Shown here in pieces: positions 18,320 through 27,217 of a DNA stretch of 64,000 bases. Each line of letters begins with the position of its first letter. Positions within the stretch are counted from its first letter, which is position 1. Both the position numbers and the translations under genes were made by a program. Origin of the DNA: an endosymbiont of Escarpia spicata (GTDB lineage Bacteria; Pseudomonadota; Gammaproteobacteria; Chromatiales; Chromatiaceae); assembly GCA_003349915.1 (NCBI GenBank), contig QFXE01000013.1, positions 58,501 to 122,500 of the forward strand, in the 5' to 3' direction. The notes below the pieces were generated by a model. It searched no databases and was not told the DNA's origin. It saw nothing but the letters and a program-made list of their open reading frames with translations.

Positions 18320-19249
18320 ATGCAAGTCATTCGCGGCTTACACAATTTGAGACCAGAACACCGGGGCTGTGTGGCCACCATCGGCAATTTCGATGGCGTG
18401 CACTTGGGCCATCAGTCGGTTTTTCAGCATCTGCTCGAAAAGGGTCGCGAATTCGGCCTGCCCGCCACAGTAGTGACTTTTGAGCCCCAGCCCCGCGAGT
18501 TTTTCCAACCTGACGGCGCACCTGCCCGGCTCACCCGCATGCGGGAAAAACTGCAGGCGATGAAGGATATCGGCATTGAGCGGGCCGTGATCCTGGAATT
18601 CGGCAGGAAGATGGCATCGATGCCAGCCGTTGCCTTTGTTGAAGAGTTGCTGGTCAGCGGTCTCGATGCCCGTTTCCTGTCAGTGGGCGACGACTTCCGT
18701 TTCGGCATGGGACGGGAGGGCGACTTCCATCTGCTGCAGTCCATGGGAAATCAGCACGGTTTCGAGGTGGAGAACATGAACACCTTCAAGCTTGATGCCG
18801 ATCGCGTCAGCAGCACCCGCATCCGGCAACTGCTCACCGATGGCAACCTGCAGGCGGCAGAGTTATGCCTGGGGCGTCCCTATCGCATCTGCGGCCGCGT
18901 GGCTCACGGAGACGAACGCGGACGCACCATCGGCTTTCCCACCATGAATGTGAACCTGCATCGCCGTGTCAGCCCGCTGCGCGGCGTCTATGCCGTCAAG
19001 GTCCGGGGCCTGGATAAACAACCACTGCCCGGCGTGGCCAACATAGGTACGCGTCCCACGGTGGAGGGAGACACCCGTTATCTGCTGGAAACCCACCTGT
19101 TCGACTTTGATCGCTCAGTCTACGGTGAGCATGTTCAGGTGGAGTTTGTGCACAAACTACGCGACGAAAAGAGATTCGACTCATTCGAGGATCTGCGCAG
19201 ACAGATTCTGGACGATGCAGCGGCGGCGCGAATTGAGCTTGGGATTTAG
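18320..19249 (+). CDS. ribF: Bifunctional riboflavin kinase / FAD synthetase
   Basis: A 309-residue enzyme converting riboflavin to FMN and FMN to FAD. The N-terminal nucleotidyltransferase domain has GNFDGVHLGHQ, and the C-terminal kinase domain has GRTIGFPTMNV. The start at 18320 gives MQVIRGLHNLRPEHRG as in the family. An in-frame ATG at 18290 would add ten residues (MTRFKQGGFF) encoded by a small hairpin and T7 run. No clear SD is seen; the ATG directly follows the T run. It lies between murJ and ileS as in related genomes, but repeats separate it from both. Confidence 0.95.
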   Translation: MQVIRGLHNLRPEHRGCVATIGNFDGVHLGHQSVFQHLLEKGREFGLPATVVTFEPQPREFFQPDGAPARLTRMREKLQAMKDIGIERAVILEFGRKMASMPAVAFVEELLVSGLDARFLSVGDDFRFGMGREGDFHLLQSMGNQHGFEVENMNTFKLDADRVSSTRIRQLLTDGNLQAAELCLGRPYRICGRVAHGDERGRTIGFPTMNVNLHRRVSPLRGVYAVKVRGLDKQPLPGVANIGTRPTVEGDTRYLLETHLFDFDRSVYGEHVQVEFVHKLRDEKRFDSFEDLRRQILDDAAAARIELGI

Positions 19250-19271
19250 CGCACTCATTGCGCCAATAACT

Positions 19272-19359
19272 TGTAGGCTGGATCAAGCGTAGCGGATCCG
19301 GCATCAGTTGTTTGCTCAGCGCACATTTGCCTGATCCGCAACGCTTGATCAGGCCTACA
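19272..19359. repeat. Dispersed TGTAGGCT...AGGCCTACA palindromic repeat
   Basis: An 88-bp imperfect palindrome starting TGTAGGCTGGATCAAGCG and ending CGCTTGATCAGGCCTACA. Relatives are at 5903-5991 and 39041-39119. It lies between ribF and ileS. Confidence 0.75.
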
Positions 19360-19461
19360 TCCTGACTTGAGACCCTCGAAACCAGCAAGATACTTTGCGC
19401 ATTGCGCCGGTTTGCGGTTCAATAGCCCACTTTTGTTGGCATCCACCACAGGCAGCCGTCC

Positions 19462-22290
19462 GTGAGCGACTACAAGCAGACCCTCAACCTCCCCAAAACC
19501 GCCTTCCCAATGCGTGGCAATCTGGCCCAGCGCGAGCCGGAGATGCTGAAAAAATGGGAGGAGAATAATCTCTATGCCCGGATCCGCGAGGCATGCGCCG
19601 GACGGCCCAAGTTTATCCTGCACGACGGCCCTCCATACGCCAACGGTAACATCCATATCGGTCATGCGGTCAACAAGATCCTCAAGGACATCATAATCAA
19701 GAGCCGCACGCTGGACGGTTTCGACGCACCTTATGTGCCGGGATGGGACTGCCACGGTCTGCCTATTGAACTCCAGGTAGAGAAAAAGATCGGCAAACCC
19801 GGGGCCAAAGTGACCAGCAGTCAGTTCCGCAAGGCATGTCGCCAATATGCCGCCAAGCAGGTGGAGAGCCAGCGTAACGATTTCAAACGCCTGGGCGTCC
19901 TCGGTGAGTGGGAGAACCCCTATCTCACCATGGACCATGGATTCGAGGCAGATATCGTCCGCTCTCTTGGCCGCATCGTCGAGAAGGGCCATGTGCACAA
20001 AGGCTCCAAACCGGTCCACTGGTGTACCGACTGCGGCTCGGCGCTGGCAGAAGCAGAGGTGGAGTACCAGGACAAGGACTCTTTTGCCATCGACGTGCGC
20101 TTTCGTGTGCTTGAAGAACCGGCACTGTTCGACCGCTGCCACCATGTACCCGATGGGTTGGGCGAAGGTCCGGTACATTTTGTGATCTGGACCACTACAC
20201 CCTGGACCCTGCCCGCCAACCAGGCAGTAGCACTCAACCCGAGCCTGGAATACGCAGTGGTGCAGTGCGACGGCTCACTCGGCAAAGAGCGCTTGGTGAT
20301 TGCCGACGCCATGCTGAAAGATGTGATGGATCGCTACGGCATCGAGAAGTATCACGTCATCGCCTATGCCAAAGGCGACGCCTTCGAGGGACTCAAGCTG
20401 CAACACCCCTTCTATGACCGTCAGGTGCAGGTGATTCTGGGTGAGCACGTCACCCTTGAGGCGGGTACCGGCGCCGTGCACACTGCCCCCGGTCACGGTC
20501 TTGATGATTACGTGGTCGGCGCCCGCTATGGTCTGCCGGTGGACAATCCAGTGGGCAACAACGGCTGTTTCGTGGAGGGCACAGAACTGTTTGCGGGTCA
20601 GCACGTCTTCTCCGCCAACGAGAAAGTGATCGAAGTGCTCAAGGCACGCGGCGCACTGGTGCGCGAGAAGCGCCTCAACCACAGTTATCCGCACTGCTGG
20701 CGCCACAAAACCCCGATCATCTTCCGCGCCACCCCGCAGTGGTTCATCAGCATGGATCAGGCAGGACTGCGTCAGACCGCAATGCGTGAAATCGACAGCG
20801 TCGAATGGTTGCCCGACTGGGGCAAGGCGCGCATTCAGGGCATGGTGGAGAACCGCCCGGACTGGTGCATCTCACGCCAGCGCACCTGGGGCGTGCCGAT
20901 CACCCTCTTTGTCCATAAAGAGACCAACGAACTGCACCCCAACTCCGCCGAACTGGTGAAAGCCGTGGCAAATCGGGTTGAGGAGAAGGGCTTTGAGGCC
21001 TGGTTCGACCTCGACGCCCAAGAGCTGCTGGGGGACGAAGCCGCTGACTACACCAAGGTCACCGACTCGCTGGATGTCTGGTTTGATTCCGGAGTGACCC
21101 ATCAGTGCGTATTGCAGGCCCGTGAGCAGCTGCGCTTTCCTGCGGATCTCTATCTCGAAGGCTCCGACCAGCACCGCGGCTGGTTCCAGTCTTCCCTGCT
21201 CACCTCGGTGGCGATGAACGACTGCGCCCCCTTCAAACAGGTGCTGACCCACGGCTTCACTGTCGACGACAAGGGCGAGAAGATGGCCAAGTCGAAAGGC
21301 AACGTGATGGCGCCACAAAAGGTGATCAAGAACCTGGGCGCCGACATCATTCGCCTCTGGGTGTCGGCCACTGACTACCGCAACGAGATGACCGTCTCGG
21401 ACGAGATACTGAAGCGCACTGCCGATGCCTACCGCCGCATACGCAACACCACGCGTTTCCTGCTCAGCAACCTCAACGGGTTCGATCCGGCGCAGAACAT
21501 GGTAACACCGGGCGAGATGATCGAACTCGACCGTTGGGCGGTGGATCGCGCCCTGCAACTGCAGCAGGAGATCATCGAAGCCTACAAGCACTATCAGTTC
21601 CACCTGATCTATCAGAAGGTGCTCAACTTCTGCGTTACCGAGATGGGCGGTTTCTATCTCGACGTGATCAAGGACCGTCAATACACCACTCAGGCGGACA
21701 GCCTGCCACGCCGCTCCTGCCAGACTGCGATGTACCACATCGTCGAGGCGATGACCCGCTGGCTGGCCCCGATTCTCAGCTACACCGCCGATGAGGTCTG
21801 GTTGCATATACCGGGGGAACGTGGCGAGAGCGTCTTTCTAGAAAGCTGGTATTCTGGTCTCTTCTCTCTGGATGGCGACGACCGTTTTGACCGCGCCTTC
21901 TGGGAGCAGGTGATCCCGGTACGCACTGCGGTATCTAAGCAGCTGGAGTCCCTGCGCGCCGATGGCAAGATCGGTTCCGCCCTGGATGCAGGGGTGGAGG
22001 TCTACTGCGACGGTGAATTGAGGGCAACCCTCGACGACTTGGGTGAAGAACTGCGCTTTGTTCTGATCACATCGGAGGCCCGGGTTCTGCCTCTGGCGAC
22101 TAAACCCGCCGATGCAATAGAGACCGAAGTCGATGGACTCTGGGTCAGACCCACACCCTCTAACCTACCCAAATGCGTGCGTTGCTGGCACCATCGGGAA
22201 GAGGTGGGGGTGGACAAAAAATATCCTGATCTCTGCAGCCGCTGTGCCACCAATGTCGCCGGAAAGGGCGAGATCCGGCGCTTTGCCTGA
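19462..22290 (+). CDS. ileS: Isoleucyl-tRNA synthetase
   Basis: A 942-residue class I synthetase. HIGH motif is in [17 protein letters not shown], the editing CP1 domain is large, and KMSKS appears as [13 protein letters not shown]. The C-terminal zinc finger is complete ([12 protein letters not shown] ... CSRC), as in the bacterial type 1 enzyme. Start is GTG (19462), giving [19 protein letters not shown]. lspA begins seven bases after the stop. Confidence 0.97.
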   Translation: MSDYKQTLNLPKTAFPMRGNLAQREPEMLKKWEENNLYARIREACAGRPKFILHDGPPYANGNIHIGHAVNKILKDIIIKSRTLDGFDAPYVPGWDCHGLPIELQVEKKIGKPGAKVTSSQFRKACRQYAAKQVESQRNDFKRLGVLGEWENPYLTMDHGFEADIVRSLGRIVEKGHVHKGSKPVHWCTDCGSALAEAEVEYQDKDSFAIDVRFRVLEEPALFDRCHHVPDGLGEGPVHFVIWTTTPWTLPANQAVALNPSLEYAVVQCDGSLGKERLVIADAMLKDVMDRYGIEKYHVIAYAKGDAFEGLKLQHPFYDRQVQVILGEHVTLEAGTGAVHTAPGHGLDDYVVGARYGLPVDNPVGNNGCFVEGTELFAGQHVFSANEKVIEVLKARGALVREKRLNHSYPHCWRHKTPIIFRATPQWFISMDQAGLRQTAMREIDSVEWLPDWGKARIQGMVENRPDWCISRQRTWGVPITLFVHKETNELHPNSAELVKAVANRVEEKGFEAWFDLDAQELLGDEAADYTKVTDSLDVWFDSGVTHQCVLQAREQLRFPADLYLEGSDQHRGWFQSSLLTSVAMNDCAPFKQVLTHGFTVDDKGEKMAKSKGNVMAPQKVIKNLGADIIRLWVSATDYRNEMTVSDEILKRTADAYRRIRNTTRFLLSNLNGFDPAQNMVTPGEMIELDRWAVDRALQLQQEIIEAYKHYQFHLIYQKVLNFCVTEMGGFYLDVIKDRQYTTQADSLPRRSCQTAMYHIVEAMTRWLAPILSYTADEVWLHIPGERGESVFLESWYSGLFSLDGDDRFDRAFWEQVIPVRTAVSKQLESLRADGKIGSALDAGVEVYCDGELRATLDDLGEELRFVLITSEARVLPLATKPADAIETEVDGLWVRPTPSNLPKCVRCWHHREEVGVDKKYPDLCSRCATNVAGKGEIRRFA

Positions 22291-22297
22291 GGTCACC

Positions 22298-22771
22298 ATG
22301 CGACGCTGGCTCTGGCTTTCACTGCTCGTCCTCCTGCTCGACCAGGCAACCAAGCAGTGGGCGGAGGCGGCTCTGTCCGCCTATCAACCGTCCACCCTGC
22401 TGCCGTTCTTCGACCTCACTCTGATGTATAACGAGGGGGCTGCGTTCAGCTTCCTCAGTGATCAGGGAGGATGGCAGCGCTGGTTCTTCATCATCCTGGC
22501 GCTGGGCGTCTCCGCAGTGTTGGTCGGTTGGATCTGGCGCCTGAAACCAGCAGAAAAAACCATCGCCGTCGCCCTCTCACTGATTGTTGGTGGCGCTATC
22601 GGCAATGTCATTGACCGCGTGCTTTTTGGCCACGTCATCGATTTTCTGCACTTCCACTACCAGGAGTACTACTGGCCCGCTTTCAACATCGCCGACTCCG
22701 CAATCGTTGTCGGTGTTGCACTCATGATCTTCGACACTCTCTTTTTTTCTGCCAAGCGTGAAACAGACTGA
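22298..22771 (+). CDS. lspA: Lipoprotein signal peptidase II
   Basis: A 157-residue inner-membrane aspartic protease with four membrane helices that removes signal peptides from prolipoproteins. The catalytic aspartates are in GNVIDRV and FNIADSAI; DQATKQW near the N-terminus is also conserved. ATG at 22298 follows ileS by seven bases with GAGGTCACC in front. It is the last gene of the murJ-ribF-ileS-lspA set; the fkpB and ispH genes that follow in many relatives are not here. Confidence 0.96.
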   Translation: MRRWLWLSLLVLLLDQATKQWAEAALSAYQPSTLLPFFDLTLMYNEGAAFSFLSDQGGWQRWFFIILALGVSAVLVGWIWRLKPAEKTIAVALSLIVGGAIGNVIDRVLFGHVIDFLHFHYQEYYWPAFNIADSAIVVGVALMIFDTLFFSAKRETD

Positions 22772-22869
22772 CAAACCTTTTTCTGCAGCCAATCTATTTC
22801 CCTGCTATTTTTAGGTTATAACAATCATAACCCCCAAACAGCAGTTTCCGATCCACCCGGAGGTGTAAG

Positions 22870-23259
22870 ATGCGACTGGAGGAACAGGCGAGGATTCACG
22901 CCACCACACAGATCAATACCGCAGAAGTTCTCGAAATAGATGGCAGACTGATCGCCACCGATAGCGACGGCTATCTGCTGAATGCAGAAGACTGGAGTCC
23001 GTTAGTAGCAGAAACCCTGGCGCAGAGAGACGCAGTTGTGCTGGGCAAGGATCACTGGACGCTGATCGACTTTCTGCACCGATTTTACCAGGAGTTTGAC
23101 ATCGCACCGGAGATGCCGATACTTTCACGCAATCTCTGTAAAGACCAGCACAACTGCCGCTGGACGAGGACCTACATAAACAAACTGTTTCCAGGCGGCG
23201 CCAAGATGGCCTGCCGCTATGCCGGGTTATCAGTCCCGGTGGGGAGGAGTTGCCTGTAG
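22870..23259 (+). CDS. DsrC/TusE-family sulfur-carrier protein with altered C-terminal Cys spacing
   Basis: A 129-residue protein of the DsrC/TusE fold. DGYLLNAEDWSPLVAETLA, KDHWTLIDFLHRFYQEFDIAP and RTYINKLFPGGAKMACRYAGL are recognisable family segments. It has Cys115, which matches the DsrC CysB, and a penultimate Cys128, which matches the persulfide-carrying CysA of the C-terminal arm. Twelve residues separate them, against ten in canonical DsrC. Two further cysteines (Cys90, Cys96) sit in NLCKDQHNCRW. A full GGAGG SD precedes the ATG. No dsr or tus genes are adjacent. It could be a paralogue that delivers sulfur or a redox-regulatory RspA-like member; the exact role is open. Confidence 0.85.
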   Translation: MRLEEQARIHATTQINTAEVLEIDGRLIATDSDGYLLNAEDWSPLVAETLAQRDAVVLGKDHWTLIDFLHRFYQEFDIAPEMPILSRNLCKDQHNCRWTRTYINKLFPGGAKMACRYAGLSVPVGRSCL

Positions 23260-23358
23260 CAATCATGGTGTACATTGCACACTCTACCGAACGTAGGGTG
23301 TGCTGTGCGCACCAGATTAAGCAATTACGGTAATCATGGCGCGCACGGCGCACCCTAC
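23256..23358. repeat. Dispersed GTAGGGTG...CACCCTAC palindrome, copy 2, with an extra half copy
   Basis: The full unit is 23293-23358 (GTAGGGTGTGCTGTGCGC to GCGCACGGCGCACCCTAC). A degenerate half unit (GTAGCAATCATGGTGTACAT to CACTCTAC) precedes it at 23256-23286, overlapping the last codons of the DsrC-like gene. The TAG stop of that gene lies in the half unit. Confidence 0.75.
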
Positions 23359-23399
23359 CGGACGAATCAAACCCCGTCCTTCATCTTTCTGGATGGACA

Positions 23400-26300
23400 C
23401 TACCTGGCTTCGTCCAGGTTCGCCACCAGGGTTTCAACCTCAAGCCGCAGACTTCTCACAAGCTCATCCACACCCGCCAGTTCACCACGCTTCGCTCTTT
23501 TCTCCAGCTCTGCAGCCAGATCCCTTGCCCGATAGGCGGAAAAATGGCTGACCAGTCCCTTCAATGCATGGGCCGATCCGGCCATGACTGCGGCATCGTC
23601 CTCATCCATTGCAGATATGATATGACCAAGGGTGACCGGGACCCTTTCAACAAACATCTCTATCATCTGTCCCAACAGCTTTTCGTCACCATCGATGGTT
23701 TTCAGAGCAGCCACCCGATCCCAAACTACCGGCCGCTGCTCGGCGCCCTCTATGAGATCCCCATCAATTTCGGCCTGACCTGGGGAATCAACTTCATCCT
23801 GGGCCGGCAGCAGCCAGCTGGAAAGCAGGCTGGCAAGTTCACTTGGCTGGAAGGGCTTGCTGATGTAGTCATCCATGCCGTGCTGGATCGCCTCTTCTTT
23901 CGCCCCTTCCATCGCATTTGCCGTCATCGCGATTATGGGCGTCCGATTACCACCACTCAACGCCTCACGATTACGAATCATCCCAGTCACTTCATAGCCG
24001 CTCATCCCCGGCATCTGGCAGTCCATGAGAATCAGGTCATACTCCACCATCCGGCTCTTTTCGATCGCCTGTTGCCCGTTCTTCGCATTGTCGGGAGAGA
24101 TACCTAACTTCTCCAGAATCCCCACTGCCACCATGAGGTTCATCGGCTCATCGTCAACCACCAGTACACTTCCCTGAAATCGAGGCAGGATCTGCTGCTC
24201 TCTCTTTCCTTCTCTCTTCTGTTGTAGCATCTTATTATTATCCCTATTATTGAAGAGGTTACTAAGCATCTCGAATAGCTGACCCTTACGAACCGGTTTG
24301 GCCAATACACCATCGACCTCGGCCACATCATAGTCACACACCGAGCGCCCCCCCTGAAGCAGGGGTACGATCTTTAGGTCTTTGGTTGCAGGATCATCCT
24401 TCAGACGTTCGACATACTCCCTCCCCCCGGTCTCGATGGCATCACAATCCAGCAACAGCAACTGGTACTTCTGCGTTCCCTGGACTGCATTCTCATGCAG
24501 AACCTGCATCGCCTGAGAATAACTCGCACAGGTAGAGAGTTTCAGGAAAGGGTCTGTCTTAAGGTAGGTTTCCAGCACAAAACGACTGGTTGCACTGCCT
24601 CCCGCAATCATGACCCAGTGTTCGAGCAAGTCACTCCCCGACACTATCCGGAAAGGCTCTGCCTTTGAAACATGCATCAGCGGAAGATGAAAGAAGAAGC
24701 TGGAACCCCGTCCCACACGGCTGGTCATGCCGAGCTCCCCGCCCATCATTCTGACCAGTTCCTTACTGATACTCAGCCCCAGCCCTGTACCGCCATATTT
24801 TCGTGTGACGGAGCCGTCGCCCTGGGTAAATGGCTCAAAAAGATGCGCCTGGTCGCCTTCCTGAACACCGATGCCGGTATCTTCAACGGTAAAGCGTATC
24901 CACTGCTTTCCGCCGTGCTCCTCCTGGAGTTCAACCTTCAGAAAAACGCCTCCACGATTGGTAAATTTTACGGCATTACTCACCAGATTGGAGAGCACCT
25001 GTCTGATGCGGGTCGGATCGCCGCTGAAGATCCCGGAGATGGAGTTTGCGATGTAGCAGTTCAACTCCAGATCCTTACTGTTGGCGGATTCCACGAACAG
25101 CGATGCGGTCTCCTCCACCAATCGCCCAAGATCGAAATCCACACACTCCAACGTCAGTTTTTCCGCTTCTATCTTGGAAAAATCGAGTATGTCGTTGATA
25201 ATGTGCAGCAGGGAATCGGCGGAACGTCGTGCGGTATCCAGGTAGTCCCGCTCTTTTCCCTCCAGATCGGCATCTTCCAGCAAGGCCAACATCCCCATTA
25301 CCCCATTCATCGGGGTGCGGATCTCATGACTCATGTTGGCCAGGAATTCACCACGCGCCTTCACTGCGGAGAGCGCCTCATCCCGTTTACGGCGCAACTC
25401 TTCCAGGGCATGAGCGAGACTGCGTTCATTCTGCCTGAGCTTCTCAAGGATCTCGGCAGAACCCAGAATGTAGTTAATACGCTGCAGCAGCATGGCTTCC
25501 GTCACTTCCTGATTGACCGGATTGTCCTCAGCCAGCAGTACTCTGGCTGCAAAAACAGGCAGGGTCACACTCTCGGCTGTCGCATCGGTCTTAGCGGCAG
25601 ATTTCTGTTCACTCTCCCAACTCTCCGAAGGAGCAGCAAAACCGGCGGCGAAGCGGAAAGTGCTGCCACACCCCGGCTCACTCTCCACGGTGATGCACCC
25701 TCCCATCAGCTGAGATAACTGCTGTGAAATTGAGAGTCCCAGGCCCGTTCCACCAAAATAGCGGGAGGTTGAACCATCCGCCTGAGTAAAGGCGGAAAAT
25801 ATCTCAGACTGCCTCTCTTCAGGAATTCCGATACCTGTATCGGTTACCTGAAAACAAAGCGGTATCGCCTGCACCCCATGCCCTAATCGACTGACAGTAA
25901 GCCGGACCTCACCACTTTCAGTGAATTTGATGGCATTCCCCAGGAGATTCGTCAGCACCTGGCGCAGACGCGTAGGATCGCCCTGCATCCCGCTGGGAAC
26001 ATCCTCATCCAACTCATATTCGAGACTCAGGCCTTTGCGGTGTGCGGATTTTTTGAATAGCTCGCAGGTCTCTGCCACCAGCGGCCGGAGGTCAAAATCG
26101 ACAGCTTCCAGATCCAGTCTACCTGCCTCGATCTTGGAAAAATCGAGCAGATCATTGACGATATTGAGCAAGGTACCGCCGGAATTACGGATCGTGTTCG
26201 CATAGTGAAACTGTTTCTCATCAAGTTGGGTTCCCAACAGCAGTTCGGTCATGCCCAACATGCCGTTCATGGGAGCACGAATTTCATGGGTCGCATCCGC

Positions 26301-26825
26301 CAAAAAGCGGGATTTGGCCCGATTCGATGCCTCTGCACTGCTCTTTGCCCTGGCAAAGTCCTGTATCTTTTTTTCCAGCTCGACGTGCTCGCGGCTAAGT
26401 TGACTCGTCCGCGCCTCAACCAGACGCGACATATCCGAACTGTACGCGGATATCGAGGCATCGCGACGCTGAATCGCTTCCAGCAGATCATTGATGCCTT
26501 CGTAGAGTTTGCCAAATCCAGAGCGCTGCTTGGGTTTCAAACGAAGTGTGTAGTCGCCGTCACTGGCGAGTGACTTCAGTGCCCCAAGCAGTTGCTCCAA
26601 AGGAACGGAAAACCGCTTTTCCATCCAAAGCGCAACAAACAGAATGATAATCAGGGTAAGGCCGAAGACAGCTGCCAGGGTTTCAACAGAGGAAAAGTGA
26701 GGCTCAGCAAAGAGCGGGGAGAGGAAATAGAGCAGCGTGAACGCAATCGCCAGGGTGAATACTGAAATCAGAAGCAGGTTGACTATCAGTTGGAAACGTA
26801 CTGAGCCTCCCCTCAACCCATTCAT
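23400..26825 (-). CDS. Hybrid sensor histidine kinase with two kinase modules, receivers and HPt
   Basis: A 1141-residue protein. Order: two membrane helices (12-38, 48-67), HAMP-like linker (68-125), coiled coil (126-170), HisKA with His180 (ATHEIRAPMNG), ATPase domain (283-395), a receiver stump (428-446, ARVLLAEDNPVNQEVTEAML), a linker LQRINYILGSAEILEKL with coiled coil (447-490), second HisKA with His500 (MSHEIRTPMNG), second ATPase domain (603-715), a degenerate receiver (about 736-858, no acidic pair), a complete receiver with Asp935 and Lys990, and an HPt domain with His1086 (AHALKG). BarA/TorS-type phosphorelay is expected. The receiver stump joined to what looks like the end of another receiver suggests fusion of two genes. 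Partner and signal are unknown. SD is weak. Confidence 0.9.
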   Translation of the reverse strand: MNGLRGGSVRFQLIVNLLLISVFTLAIAFTLLYFLSPLFAEPHFSSVETLAAVFGLTLIIILFVALWMEKRFSVPLEQLLGALKSLASDGDYTLRLKPKQRSGFGKLYEGINDLLEAIQRRDASISAYSSDMSRLVEARTSQLSREHVELEKKIQDFARAKSSAEASNRAKSRFLADATHEIRAPMNGMLGMTELLLGTQLDEKQFHYANTIRNSGGTLLNIVNDLLDFSKIEAGRLDLEAVDFDLRPLVAETCELFKKSAHRKGLSLEYELDEDVPSGMQGDPTRLRQVLTNLLGNAIKFTESGEVRLTVSRLGHGVQAIPLCFQVTDTGIGIPEERQSEIFSAFTQADGSTSRYFGGTGLGLSISQQLSQLMGGCITVESEPGCGSTFRFAAGFAAPSESWESEQKSAAKTDATAESVTLPVFAARVLLAEDNPVNQEVTEAMLLQRINYILGSAEILEKLRQNERSLAHALEELRRKRDEALSAVKARGEFLANMSHEIRTPMNGVMGMLALLEDADLEGKERDYLDTARRSADSLLHIINDILDFSKIEAEKLTLECVDFDLGRLVEETASLFVESANSKDLELNCYIANSISGIFSGDPTRIRQVLSNLVSNAVKFTNRGGVFLKVELQEEHGGKQWIRFTVEDTGIGVQEGDQAHLFEPFTQGDGSVTRKYGGTGLGLSISKELVRMMGGELGMTSRVGRGSSFFFHLPLMHVSKAEPFRIVSGSDLLEHWVMIAGGSATSRFVLETYLKTDPFLKLSTCASYSQAMQVLHENAVQGTQKYQLLLLDCDAIETGGREYVERLKDDPATKDLKIVPLLQGGRSVCDYDVAEVDGVLAKPVRKGQLFEMLSNLFNNRDNNKMLQQKREGKREQQILPRFQGSVLVVDDEPMNLMVAVGILEKLGISPDNAKNGQQAIEKSRMVEYDLILMDCQMPGMSGYEVTGMIRNREALSGGNRTPIIAMTANAMEGAKEEAIQHGMDDYISKPFQPSELASLLSSWLLPAQDEVDSPGQAEIDGDLIEGAEQRPVVWDRVAALKTIDGDEKLLGQMIEMFVERVPVTLGHIISAMDEDDAAVMAGSAHALKGLVSHFSAYRARDLAAELEKRAKRGELAGVDELVRSLRLEVETLVANLDEAR

Positions 26826-27217
26826 TTCACAGCACCGTCTCTGAAAAGAGGGCTGGAAACAACAATCTCAGGCCGTGCCGCCACATAGAACAGGCGTGCG
26901 CCGGCGAATCGCCTTTGTCCGCAAAAAATCAACATACTGAAGACGGCCCCCAAAACATATCACTTCCAAAATACGGCTGCCCCGGCGAGTCACTTCCCTG
27001 ATGTATGTGTTGGTGGCTACACGCTCTGTGGCGCACTTGTCACGCTCATTCGCCTCATTACCGGAACCAGCCCGCATACTGTAACCTGAAACAGCTTGAT
27101 CATCATCAAAAAAACAACCTTTCTTTAACGACAACTCTTTGATATATCAATATTTGGATCAAATTTATCATTGCAGCAGCGGCGGCCAGAGGCAGCGCAT
27201 GCTGAAGTAAAACGCAC
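26826..27217. other. 392-base gap without a recognisable gene
   Basis: The region upstream of the hybrid kinase and downstream of the TAXI gene (both minus strand). It contains an AT-rich stretch (27130-27172, TTTGATATATCAATATTTGG) that may hold the kinase promoter. An 88-codon minus-strand frame (26868-27134) would need a TTG start, has no SD and resembles no family I know. I see no repeat of the families found elsewhere in the window. Confidence 0.5.

Noticed and set aside
26868..27134. 88-codon minus-strand frame upstream of the hybrid kinase
   Set aside because: Needs a TTG start, no SD, unusual composition (Arg/Cys-rich) and no family resemblance; the gap is better read as a promoter region.
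27139..27172. Possible FNR box in TTTGATATATCAATATTTGG
   Set aside because: TTGAT and ATCAA are present but two bases apart instead of four, and no other spacing fits.
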